DNA of 64,000 bases from Pseudomonas sp. B28(2017) (GTDB lineage Bacteria > Pseudomonadota > Gammaproteobacteria > Pseudomonadales > Pseudomonadaceae). Shown one piece after another: positions 36,658-44,090 of this stretch (position 1 is its first letter; every line of letters starts with the position of its first letter). Below the pieces are notes generated by a model, which saw only the letters and a list, made by a program, of their open reading frames with translations, did not search any database and was not told the origin of the DNA. The stretch is from the NCBI RefSeq assembly GCF_002113025.1, contig NZ_NEJH01000001.1, forward strand, positions 682,001 to 746,000, written 5' to 3'. Made by a program: the position numbers and the translations under genes.

Positions 36658-37158
36658 TTAAAAAAGAATATAGGCGGATGCGGTGGTCTGATTCAGATCG
36701 ATCTCTCCGACCTCCAGAACTTCGTATTCAGCGCGCAGACCGATGTTGCGAAAGACATCGACCTCAAGGCCGACACCGTAGGTCAGATCAACCCCGGTAT
36801 CGTCGTCGGTGGCATTGCCGTCGGCGTCCCAGGCGTGCGCACCGACACTGCCGAACACCCGCATCCGATCACCTATTGGAAAACCGACATGGGCGGCAGC
36901 CTGAGCCGACTTGCCTTCGAAATCGACATTCCCGTCCTTGAATTGACCGAGATCGACGTAGGCACCCTCGAAGGCCAGGTAGCTATTGACGCGATACCCT
37001 GCATAAACCTTGTAGCTGGTGTCGTCGTCGTCCAGTCTGGATTCGTCGCTCTGGATGCTGCTTACGCCAGCTCCAAGATATAAACCTTTGTCATCTGCGA
37101 GCGCCTGAAAAGACAGCAGCGATAGCAGTGAAGCGAAGCCAAGGTTTCGAAGTAGCAT
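36658..37158 (-). CDS. Small outer-membrane beta-barrel protein
   Basis: The 166-aa precursor has a signal peptide (MLLRNLGFASLLSLLSFQALA) followed by alternating hydrophobic strands of an eight-strand barrel (GLYLGAGVSSI; SYKVYAGYRVNSYLAFEGAY; AAAHVGFPIGDRMRVFGSVG; LTYGVGLEVDVFRNIGLRAEY) and a terminal aromatic (SAYILF) as needed for BAM recognition. Asp-rich loops (RLDDDDTS, ADGNATDDDTG) suggest surface loops that bind cations or cationic ligands. AAGGA is the ribosome site. A decayed paralogue lies at 40099-40431 on the same strand. Function is unknown; such barrels are sometimes PhoPQ- or stress-regulated. Confidence 0.82.
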   Translation of the reverse strand: MLLRNLGFASLLSLLSFQALADDKGLYLGAGVSSIQSDESRLDDDDTSYKVYAGYRVNSYLAFEGAYVDLGQFKDGNVDFEGKSAQAAAHVGFPIGDRMRVFGSVGAHAWDADGNATDDDTGVDLTYGVGLEVDVFRNIGLRAEYEVLEVGEIDLNQTTASAYILF

Positions 37159-37228
37159 GTGTAGTGGAGTCCTTGTACAGGTTTGTCAGGTGTTAGGGTT
37201 CGGCGAGCATTTGAGGGGCCTCGAGGGG

Positions 37229-38824
37229 CTAATAGAAATCATTGATTGATATTTTCGAGTCGTAGGGCGGGATGTTTGCCGGGCATTGAAAGTAGCGTCT
37301 TGCCAACGCTTGAATCGGCAGCTCTTTGGAGAACAACCAGCCCTGTGCCAATAGCACGCCCTCAGAAACCAGGTGCGGCAGTTGCTCCTGAGTCTCGACA
37401 CCCTCGGCGACCATCTTGAGTCTTAGCGACCTGGCCAACTGGGCAATGTGGCGCCACATGGCATCCCTGGCCGCGATCCTGTCATCGGCGATGAGTGAGC
37501 GATCTATTTTCAGGATATCGAAAGGCACTGAATCCAGGAGCGAGAGGTTTGAATAGCCAATGCCGAAGTCGTCCACGGCAATACGATGACCGCACGCACG
37601 AAGCTGTCGCAATTGCATCGCGGCAGGCTTCTGGTCGAGCAAGGTCCTTTCGGTGATTTCAAAGGCCATGGCGGATGCAGGCATGCCATAGGTTGCCAGC
37701 TGGCTGGCCACAAAGTCTGGAAAGGTTGGGTCCTGAATGTCCTGTGCGGAAAGATTGACCGTTATGTAGAAGTCCTTGCACGCCCAAAGGTAAGTGCTGT
37801 AATCCTCCGCCACTTGTCGAATCACCGAACGCGTAAGTTGGCGGATCAAGTCGGACTTCTCCGCCACGGGAATGAAAACGTCTGCGGGCACAGGGTTGCC
37901 ATTGATGTTCCAGCGCGAGAGCGATTCGGCGCCAACCAGATAGCCCGTGGTCAAATTGACGATAGGCTGATAGCGAACACCCAGCGTGTTGGCTTTTATG
38001 GCATTGCGAAGCCGTACGGCAGTAGAGGTGTAATGCCGTCGTGTACACCTTGCGAGCAAGAGCAGCGCTGCGAACAGGCACACAAGGACAATGAATAATT
38101 TGAATTTGAGACCTGTAAGGTAGCTCAACGGAAGCGAAATGACGGCGATCAGTTCATTTCGGTTGCCGGTAAAGGCGATGAGGACCTTGTCTGCCGTGGT
38201 AACGAGTTCTTCCAGGTGGAGCGGCTTCTGCGCCGTCAGGGCGTGGGGGCCGGTAGAGGCAATGGGCACTGCGCCGCCGGGGCCGATGAGGTCCAGTTGC
38301 AGGTCCTCGGGAAGCTTCAGATTGTCGAGCAGGATCTTCTTGTTTGCCCAGACGTAGGTTGACTGTTCCGACACAATGATAAAGTCGGTGTCCGCAGAAA
38401 CGGCGTGGCTGCTATCGACCCAATAGGTTCGCTTTCCAACGGAGAACTTGCGCTTCGCGTTATCGGTCAGTATCGACGGGAGTTCTTGCCCGTAAGAGGA
38501 ACAGATCTTGCCATTGGACAGCTGGATTGCCGCCTGATCAACAAAACGCCGGTTTTTAACCAGGTCGGCCAGTTGTGAATATTGCTCGCCGGAGCATTCC
38601 CGCCCCGAACGATCAAGACTGCCAAGGGTTCCCAGTACCTTGTCGATCTGTGCATTAGGCTCGACTTGAGCAGCACGCAGATCGGCATAAACCTTATTCA
38701 ACTTCCGTGCAATGAGTGGCTCGGCCAGTAATCCGGCACAGAACCATGCGGCCCATCCCGCTGCGACAATCAGGCATACAGTGACTGCGTGCCTTCCAGG
38801 TAACGCTTTATATATGGCAACCAT
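37229..38824 (-). CDS. Membrane-bound c-di-GMP phosphodiesterase, CSS-motif plus EAL domain
   Basis: The protein has two membrane helices flanking a roughly 200-residue periplasmic CSS domain; the motif is seen in NGKICSSYG. It ends in an EAL domain (about the last 250 residues). The EAL signature is ESL in GAESLSRW, and the other catalytic elements are present: NLSAQDI, FEITERTLL, VDDFGIGYSNL, KIDRSL, AEGVET and QGWLFS. Active phosphodiesterase is therefore expected. Family knowledge: the periplasmic cysteine pair senses redox through the Dsb system. Starts at 38824 (MVAIYK), 38845 and 38860 are all possible; 38824 has CGGGG seven bases upstream. It would lower c-di-GMP and favour motility over adhesion. 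Confidence 0.87.
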   Translation of the reverse strand: MVAIYKALPGRHAVTVCLIVAAGWAAWFCAGLLAEPLIARKLNKVYADLRAAQVEPNAQIDKVLGTLGSLDRSGRECSGEQYSQLADLVKNRRFVDQAAIQLSNGKICSSYGQELPSILTDNAKRKFSVGKRTYWVDSSHAVSADTDFIIVSEQSTYVWANKKILLDNLKLPEDLQLDLIGPGGAVPIASTGPHALTAQKPLHLEELVTTADKVLIAFTGNRNELIAVISLPLSYLTGLKFKLFIVLVCLFAALLLLARCTRRHYTSTAVRLRNAIKANTLGVRYQPIVNLTTGYLVGAESLSRWNINGNPVPADVFIPVAEKSDLIRQLTRSVIRQVAEDYSTYLWACKDFYITVNLSAQDIQDPTFPDFVASQLATYGMPASAMAFEITERTLLDQKPAAMQLRQLRACGHRIAVDDFGIGYSNLSLLDSVPFDILKIDRSLIADDRIAARDAMWRHIAQLARSLRLKMVAEGVETQEQLPHLVSEGVLLAQGWLFSKELPIQALARRYFQCPANIPPYDSKISINDFY

Positions 38825-38884
38825 CGAAAAACCCCGAGGTATCATTATCTCACTGTGCACCTTGTAGCCACGTATTAAACGTCT

Positions 38885-38989
38885 TCAGTACCAGTCAATT
38901 GCCCAGGCCAACAAGATGCCGCAGGCGTAGGCGGTAATGCACAGGATGATCTTCTGCTTGAGCGGCAGTGTGTTTATTCGATGATGCAT
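38885..38989 (-). CDS. 34-aa predicted small membrane protein
   Basis: A short frame begins MHHRINTLPLKQK, continues with a single hydrophobic helix (IILCITAYACGILLAWAI) and ends DWY. A strong ribosome site, AAGGAA, lies six bases before the ATG. It lies between the CSS-EAL gene and the AraC gene, same strand, 61 bases upstream of the EAL start, so cotranscription is likely. Similar one-helix peptides often regulate a neighbouring membrane protein; no homologue is recognised. Confidence 0.55.
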   Translation of the reverse strand: MHHRINTLPLKQKIILCITAYACGILLAWAIDWY

Positions 38990-39059
38990 GCTTATTTCCT
39001 TGAGTGGGCAAATAAGCAATTGTGGGTACCTGTGCCTGGTAAAGCGTAATGATTAATCG

Positions 39060-40037
39060 TTATTTGCAGGGTTTTGATAAAAGCCCGGCATCAACCTGGT
39101 TGTAAGCGGAGGAGGTCGTGTTGCTGGGCTTGGCTGAGCTGCGCCTGGCCGTTTCCGATGGTGTCTCTCCGTAAGCAAGCTGATATGCCATGGAAAACCG
39201 ACCCAGATGATGAAAGTTCCAGAACATTGCGGTTTCTGTCACGGTCGGCCAGGTTTTATTAATCAGGTCGCGACGGGCACTGGCGAGTCTCAAGTTCCTG
39301 ATGTAGGCGATTGGCGACATCCCGAACGTTTCAATAAAGCCAAGATGCAGGGTGCGGGTTGTCGTTTCAAGTTGCCGTACGAGTGACTTTATGGTGAGCG
39401 TCTTTTTTGTATTTTCATGAATGTATTCAATGGCCTCTATTGCCACCTTCCTTCTTGTCGGGACTTTACGGTTGAAGCCGCCAGCGGGCGTCAACGCCTG
39501 CAATAGAGAAGCAAGTACCGCATCATCATTGATGTCGACACAGGAAGCGCTGATGGCTTGAATGGCAGATCGTATAAATTGAAAGTTTTCAGCCTGGAAA
39601 CTGTGTTGTGTTCTGTTTGCAAGTATATCGATGACCGAGTGACGTTGGCGGCATCGGTCATAATGCTCCAGTGTTGTGGTCAGGGTGAAAAGTGTTTCAT
39701 TCGGTTCGCAGGTGTAATGCACCGATTCATCGCTGTGCAGTACGATGATTTCGTTGGGCCGTAGTTTGTGATTGTTTACGACAGGGCGACCAATCGGCGC
39801 CTGCGAGATGGCGAATGTTACGCATCCGGCAGGGACAGCGCTGACCAGAGTGACGGATGAGTCGAACTCAAGACGACTGCACTGGAGTTCGAGGCTGTGA
39901 AAGAGCTTATGCTGGCGAATGTGCGCCTCATGCTCAGTCGGGATAAGGCTCATTTCCCATTTGCCTATCGTTCTGTTCAGTTGGCTTGGCAAGGCAGAAG
40001 ACAAATGAAAGATTTCATCGGGCGGTGCGATACTCAT
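39060..40037 (-). CDS. AraC-family transcriptional regulator (EutR-like)
   Basis: The 325-aa protein has an AraC-type DNA-binding domain at about residues 200-300 (KTLTIKSLVRQLETTTRTLHLGF; FHHLGRFSMAYQLAYGETPSET). The N-terminal sensor region resembles that of the regulator at 6502-7434. The N-terminal half lacks an obvious cupin ligand motif. It is AT-richer than core genes here, consistent with acquired DNA. It is upstream of the 34-aa peptide and EAL gene on the same strand and downstream of the decayed barrel gene, so it may control this local block. Effector unknown. Confidence 0.85.
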   Translation of the reverse strand: MSIAPPDEIFHLSSALPSQLNRTIGKWEMSLIPTEHEAHIRQHKLFHSLELQCSRLEFDSSVTLVSAVPAGCVTFAISQAPIGRPVVNNHKLRPNEIIVLHSDESVHYTCEPNETLFTLTTTLEHYDRCRQRHSVIDILANRTQHSFQAENFQFIRSAIQAISASCVDINDDAVLASLLQALTPAGGFNRKVPTRRKVAIEAIEYIHENTKKTLTIKSLVRQLETTTRTLHLGFIETFGMSPIAYIRNLRLASARRDLINKTWPTVTETAMFWNFHHLGRFSMAYQLAYGETPSETARRSSAKPSNTTSSAYNQVDAGLLSKPCK

Positions 40038-40098
40038 GAAATTGAAAACTCATCTGTTAAATGATTAGGGTCAGGCAATGACTGTCCGCGCAGCGTTG

Positions 40099-40431
40099 TC
40101 AGAGCCCCCGGATCAGTTCCAGTTCCGCCGAAAATGCGTACTTGCTGTCCAATGGAGAGTCGTCCATGTGTTGGACGTTGCGCGGGTCAACCTTCGCACT
40201 GAAGATTTTCGATTGGGGTTTCATTGGGTCGATGGCTGCAGCCGAAAATGAATGAAAGTCGTCAATGCGATAACCCGTGTTTACCTGATAGTCAGTTTTC
40301 ACAGCACTTGGGGCCTTCTTGTTGGTTTCTGCACAGGTCAATTTTTCACTGTAGATGCCCTTGTCGTCGGCCATGGCCTTGAGAGAAAGCAATAAACCAA
40401 ACGACACGGTGACGAAGTTTTTCAGCAGCAT
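40099..40431 (-). CDS. Decayed paralogue of the small outer-membrane barrel protein
   Basis: The 110-aa product begins MLLKNFVTVSFGLLLSLKAMADDKGIY, aligning with MLLRNLGF...ALADDKGLY of the intact barrel at 36658-37158. It keeps a few matching strands (DYQVNTGYRIDDFHSFSAAAID against SYKVYAGYRVNSYLAFEGAYVD) but lacks the second half of the barrel and the terminal aromatic. It is probably non-functional as an outer-membrane protein, although the signal peptide is intact so a soluble periplasmic remnant could persist. No frameshift restores the missing part in the surrounding bases. Confidence 0.6.
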   Translation of the reverse strand: MLLKNFVTVSFGLLLSLKAMADDKGIYSEKLTCAETNKKAPSAVKTDYQVNTGYRIDDFHSFSAAAIDPMKPQSKIFSAKVDPRNVQHMDDSPLDSKYAFSAELELIRGL

Positions 40432-40596
40432 CGAGGCGATTTCCTTATTAGCAGTTTATTCAGGCAGAACGTAGTATCAGCTGCTGCTCTGCCACGGATC
40501 GGTCTGCAAATAATCTCACCCGGATTGCACCTGCCAAAATCAAAAACTCATATTTTTCTGGTCGTCAGAAGGGGCCAGTCACCGCCTGCCTCAGCC

Positions 40597-40896
40597 TCAT
40601 AGCACTATGCGCGAGTTGGCGTAACTCGTGCCGGTATCACCTTGTGGTGAGCCAGAGAAAGGGAAATCGCTTTCCTGCTCGTCTGTGTGATACTCATTCT
40701 CGGTTTGAATTTTCAGATGCGACAGTTTCTGGCTGTCATTGGGGCTTGTTTCAATTTCAAAATATTCAATTGTCGTGCTTTCGACGGCGTGCTCGTCGTG
40801 CGCCAGCGAATAAAGTGGCATGACAGACAAAAACAGAGCCGCCAGGAATCCGAAAGTCGGCGATTTACTGGTTCGCAGGAAGTGCAATGCTTTCAC
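40597..40896 (-). CDS. Small acidic exported protein of unknown function
   Basis: The 99-aa product starts at a GTG (AGGGG about six bases upstream) and has a signal peptide or N-terminal anchor (FGFLAALFLSVMPLYSLA, cut after LAHD). The mature part is acidic and hydrophilic (VESTTIEYFEIETSPND; ENEYHTDEQESDFPFSG), with no cysteine and no recognised domain. It is on the same strand as, and 185 bases downstream of, the ToxRS-like pair, and could be its target or a signalling partner. Nothing else is evident in the flanking gaps (40432-40596, 40897-41081). Confidence 0.6.
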   Translation of the reverse strand: MKALHFLRTSKSPTFGFLAALFLSVMPLYSLAHDEHAVESTTIEYFEIETSPNDSQKLSHLKIQTENEYHTDEQESDFPFSGSPQGDTGTSYANSRIVL

Positions 40897-41081
40897 TTGA
40901 TTCCCCTGTATAGGGTATTGTCCCGGACGGGAATCAAGCAGGCTCGATTCCAGAGATTATCGGCGGGGGATTTTTTGCTGGGGCGCCATCTGATTCAAAT
41001 CAATAACGGTTATTTTTGCCTGGAAGATGTCTTTGACATGAATCTGTGCCAGGCCGGCGTCGAGTCGGTGCGGGAGGGCGA

Positions 41082-41564
41082 CTAATGGTTCATGCAGCGC
41101 AAACGGCCAAGCTCGTGCAGGTAAAAACACACGGCGTTCTTGCTCTGCGTCGGAATCAACTCGTAGTTTAGTATGGCGCCTTCTTGCAATACGTATTGGC
41201 GTCTGAAGAACAGGTCGGGGGTCTTTTCAATGGCAAAGAGTTCATTGTCCTGACTGAGTTTGACGTTCCTGACTTGAATCTGCACGTGTGTTTTGTTTTC
41301 TCCGATGATATTCGCCGAGATGGTCGCATTGCGGATTTGTCCATTCAGGCTTTCCAGCGTGGTTCCAGTCAACCGACCATGCCCGATGGTAAGGTACTCT
41401 TCGGTGTTGAGTTGGTTGAGATCTTCCAGCCATTGCCGGGTTTTGGTCTGATAGCTGGTGTTCTCCATGTAGTGCGAAGGAGAATAAAAGAAGGAGAAAA
41501 TGCAGAGCGCATTGATCAGGGCAATAATCGGCCAATGAATGATTTGCGGGATTTCAAACTTCAT
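41082..41564 (-). CDS. ToxS-like membrane-anchored periplasmic protein
   Basis: The start MKFEIPQIIHWPII overlaps the stop of the regulator gene (ATGA). The 160-aa protein has one N-terminal membrane helix (about residues 10-28) and a periplasmic domain of beta-rich character with two cysteines near the C-terminus (C146 in NAVCFYL and C157 in RLRCMNH). In size, topology and gene linkage it matches ToxS, TcpH or PsaF, the periplasmic partners that stabilise or activate membrane-bound ToxR-type regulators. Sequence identity to ToxS itself is not evident to me. It is AT-richer than the chromosomal average here. Confidence 0.6.
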   Translation of the reverse strand: MKFEIPQIIHWPIIALINALCIFSFFYSPSHYMENTSYQTKTRQWLEDLNQLNTEEYLTIGHGRLTGTTLESLNGQIRNATISANIIGENKTHVQIQVRNVKLSQDNELFAIEKTPDLFFRRQYVLQEGAILNYELIPTQSKNAVCFYLHELGRLRCMNH

Positions 41565-42382
41565 AAGGTGACTTCCAGGCATTGGCGAATCATCAGGGCG
41601 AGGTCTCTTTCGCTGCTGTTCAATTGCAGGTTTGCGGTGCTTAGATCCGGGCGAATGCACGAAACGGAATAGTTGGCTTTATACAGGTTGATCCAGACTT
41701 GACCTTTCAGGCTTGGCGGCAGCTGTTCGGATTGTTTGGCCGAAAGTTCCATCAGCGCTCGCGCTTCGGCCAGATCATTGCCTACGGCGTGGATGACCAG
41801 TCCATTCCTGTCGACACTGGACACTTCAATTGTTGGCGCGTCGAAATCGAATTGAAAAACGGTAAAGGCAACGACTGCCAGCGTAACGAAGTAAGCGATC
41901 AGTTGGGCCTTTGTAATGCCGATGGCTTTACTGGTTTTACCTGAAGGTGTTGGCGGCTCATCACTAGCAGGTGACGGCAGTTGTCCAGCCTCGGGAACAG
42001 GTGGCTGGGCAGTTTCCTGCGAGGGAGTAGGTACTTCTGCTGTTGCATCGACGATGCAGTTGCGGTTGAAGCAATATCCTCGTCGAGGAACAGTCATCAA
42101 AATCTCGTGATCCCGACTGTCATTAAGAATGTTGCGCAGTGAGAAAACGGTTTGATTCAAACTGCCGGAGGCAACCACGCGGTCATTCCAGGTGTAGTCG
42201 ATGATTTCGTCGCGACTTTTAGTGACACCTGGCTCCATGAGTAGCAGGTCCAACAGGCGTGACTCGGCTCTGCCTAGCGTGGAATTTTGTACATCTCCAT
42301 GGGGGGTTGTAATGGAAAGCACGGCGCTGTCTGGGTCAAATACTGCCACAGCGCCATTTTTCAACTTGAAGGTGTGGCTCAT
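41561..42382 (-). CDS. ToxR/CadC-type membrane-bound transcriptional regulator
   Basis: The 273-aa protein starts at MSHTFKLKNGAVAV (GGAAG upstream). An OmpR-like winged helix (residues about 30-110; RAESRLLDLLLMEPGVTKSR, VFSLRNILNDSRDHEILMTV, PRRGYCF) is followed by a Pro-rich linker (117-150). A membrane helix (160-178, LIAYFVTLAVVAFTVFQF) and a roughly 95-residue periplasmic domain with two cysteines (C242, C268) complete it. The topology is that of ToxR, TcpP and CadC, which read periplasmic signals while binding DNA from the membrane. The two periplasmic cysteines suggest redox control, as in ToxR. It overlaps the ToxS-like gene. Its targets are unknown; the exported acidic protein downstream and local barrel genes are candidates. 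Confidence 0.78.
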   Translation of the reverse strand: MSHTFKLKNGAVAVFDPDSAVLSITTPHGDVQNSTLGRAESRLLDLLLMEPGVTKSRDEIIDYTWNDRVVASGSLNQTVFSLRNILNDSRDHEILMTVPRRGYCFNRNCIVDATAEVPTPSQETAQPPVPEAGQLPSPASDEPPTPSGKTSKAIGITKAQLIAYFVTLAVVAFTVFQFDFDAPTIEVSSVDRNGLVIHAVGNDLAEARALMELSAKQSEQLPPSLKGQVWINLYKANYSVSCIRPDLSTANLQLNSSERDLALMIRQCLEVTL

Positions 42383-42879
42383 AGAAAACTTCCGTTCAGG
42401 CGGTACTGGCCTGAGTATAGGGGCCGGATTCGGCTCGGTACATTCTGGTCTTGGCGGTGAACGAGGATGAGGGCCAGGCGGAAGGTGCACTGTGTGTTGC
42501 ATCTACAATGCTGGAACGGCTCGTTTCAGAGGTGTGCAGTGTGGCCAACAATCTTGGCTGTCAGTGGCATCGATTGAATCAAACGAAGGAAAAGCATTGC
42601 TGGATGACCCATGGTTTTGATTTTGACATCACGAATAATGCTTGGAATGGACTATTTGCGCTATCCGAAAACTGCAAGCTCGGGCAGGTGGATTTGCACG
42701 CAGCCAAGGTCTGAGTGGACCGCCATCGTTGTCCAGACAAGGCATGAGTTGCTACTTGAACGGGTGGAGAGTTTTCCCAATACAAGTCAATGATTGTTTT
42801 TTTGTGCGCCTGGCTGATTACAAAGCATCTTTGATTCCAATTAGCTTTGAACCAGGCTGTTTACAGCTTTAAATGGATC

Positions 42880-42997
42880 TCGAGGAGCGTTGATACACAT
42901 CACGTTCAGGGATTGCCTGTCGCGACGTAAACGGTCCTCACCTCTCGTTCAACGGCCTTTGCCCCGCGTCCTTTCATGAAGGGCGCGGGGTTTTTTT
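42880..42997 (+). ncRNA. Candidate small RNA ending in an orphan terminator
   Basis: A strong plus-strand terminator stands alone: no plus-strand protein gene with coding character lies in the roughly 660 bases before it. The bases just upstream contain a CU-rich single-stranded stretch (TCCTCACCTCTCGTTCAACG) of the kind that pairs with ribosome sites. The 5' end is a guess; a weak TTTAAA/GATACA promoter-like pair lies at 42868-42897. The rest of 42383-42880 shows nothing I can support. Confidence 0.45.
42962..42997 (+). terminator. Strong Rho-independent terminator
   Basis: The stem CCCCGCG...CGCGGGG with an inner CCTT/AAGG pairing is followed by a run of seven T residues on the plus strand. 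On the minus strand there is no T-tract, so it does not serve the genes at 43040 onward. Confidence 0.85.
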
Positions 42998-43039
42998 GGG
43001 GCCGCTCAAACACCTGAACCGGCAAGTCGCCGGCTGGCG

Positions 43040-43381
43040 CTACAGGCATTCCTGTGCGGTACGCTCGAAACTCGATGACTTGAAGGCCGAGGCCAGCAAT
43101 TGGCGCTCATAGAGATACACCTTGCCTCCATTCTGTGCCCTATGGGTTTCCAGCACGGTGTCCACGGCAACTTTGCTCGAAACGACAACCCGGTAGCTGC
43201 GCTCGTTGCCTGACACCAAAGGGCTCATCTCTTTGTCCTTCAGCTTCGGTACCAGGCAGTCGACATACTGCTCGGGCGATTTGTCCGTTTGCAACGTTGA
43301 AGTCGGATTGTTCGGGGCGGTGGCACAACCGGCCAGGAGCCAGGAAGCGAACATCACGACAGGAACACATACAAGGCGCAT
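43040..43381 (-). CDS. Small lipoprotein of unknown function
   Basis: The start MRLVCVPVVMFASWLLAGC has GAGGG upstream and a lipobox LLAGC, so it is a 113-aa lipoprotein precursor. The mature part (YVDCLVPKLKDKEMSPLVSG; VDTVLETHRAQNGGKVYLYE) has cysteines at CLVP and at the C-terminus (AQECL) and no recognised domain. It is 88 bases downstream of the glycine-zipper gene on the same strand, and the DUF3313 lipoprotein follows upstream, so these three may form an envelope-protein cluster. Confidence 0.72.
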   Translation of the reverse strand: MRLVCVPVVMFASWLLAGCATAPNNPTSTLQTDKSPEQYVDCLVPKLKDKEMSPLVSGNERSYRVVVSSKVAVDTVLETHRAQNGGKVYLYERQLLASAFKSSSFERTAQECL

Positions 43382-43469
43382 TGGTGGAGCCCTCAAGTTC
43401 AATTCGGTTTGGTTCGTTGAGTCATGGACAGGAAGGTCGGTAAACGTTTCGGGGGCATTTCGCCGCCGA

Positions 43470-43934
43470 TCAAGGCAAAACATCGTAGCCGCGTTGTTGC
43501 AGGCAACTGCTATAGACAGAGTTGCTGGCGGTGGTGTTTTGCTGGCTCGCATTCAGGTTCTGCCGGCGCTCCTGTCGCTGCCTGGAAGCCCCCACGACGG
43601 CGCCCGCAGCCGCGGCACTGCGTGCCCGGTTCTGGCGATAGTCTTGCTTGATATCGTCGTCGATCTGGTCATAGACGTTTTCATGCTGGCGGCCCCGGAC
43701 TTCTGCCGCGGTGGCCCCGGCTACCGCGGCGGTAGCTGCGCCCTTGACCCGGCCACCGGAAGGCACGGTGCTTTGTACCGGATATTGCGCGTTGGCCTGG
43801 GATTGGCAGGCACTGGTGTCCTGCTGGATGGTCTGGGAGGTCTGACCTTTGAGAGGGATCACCGTCGCCGCCAGGGCGCTGGTGCTCAGTAACACCATAA
43901 GGGCCGCTAAGGTTTGGACCGGTATTTTCATCAT
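43470..43934 (-). CDS. Exported glycine-zipper family protein (paralogue of 33504-33959)
   Basis: The 154-aa precursor has a signal peptide (MKIPVQTLAALMVLLSTSALA) and the same layout as the gene at 33504: TVIPLKGQTSQTIQQDTSAC, SGGRVKGAATAAVAGATAAE, VYDQIDDDIKQDYRQNRA, AGAVVGASRQRQERRQN and a terminal cysteine in SSCLQQRGYDVLP. GAGG precedes two adjacent ATGs (43934 and 43931). The two copies are in opposite orientation, 9.5 kb apart, and bracket the AT-richer accessory region. Function unknown; envelope location likely. Confidence 0.8.
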   Translation of the reverse strand: MMKIPVQTLAALMVLLSTSALAATVIPLKGQTSQTIQQDTSACQSQANAQYPVQSTVPSGGRVKGAATAAVAGATAAEVRGRQHENVYDQIDDDIKQDYRQNRARSAAAAGAVVGASRQRQERRQNLNASQQNTTASNSVYSSCLQQRGYDVLP

Positions 43935-44090
43935 TGAACCTCACGTCAGGCGTCGGCGCGGCTAACGGTTTGTCAGAGGGAAAACGCGGCGTGGCGCCAC
44001 TTCGAAACCCCATGCCGGTCTGCTTGCCATGCCTTCCAATGCCGGTGGACGGCAGGCACTGCGACGTTTGCGATGGGGTTTGCCTGGGTG

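Noticed and set aside
42451..42714. Plus-strand frame upstream of the orphan terminator
   Set aside because: It overlaps the divergent promoter of the ToxR-like gene, has no clear ribosome site or family similarity; a non-coding RNA nearer the terminator is a better explanation.
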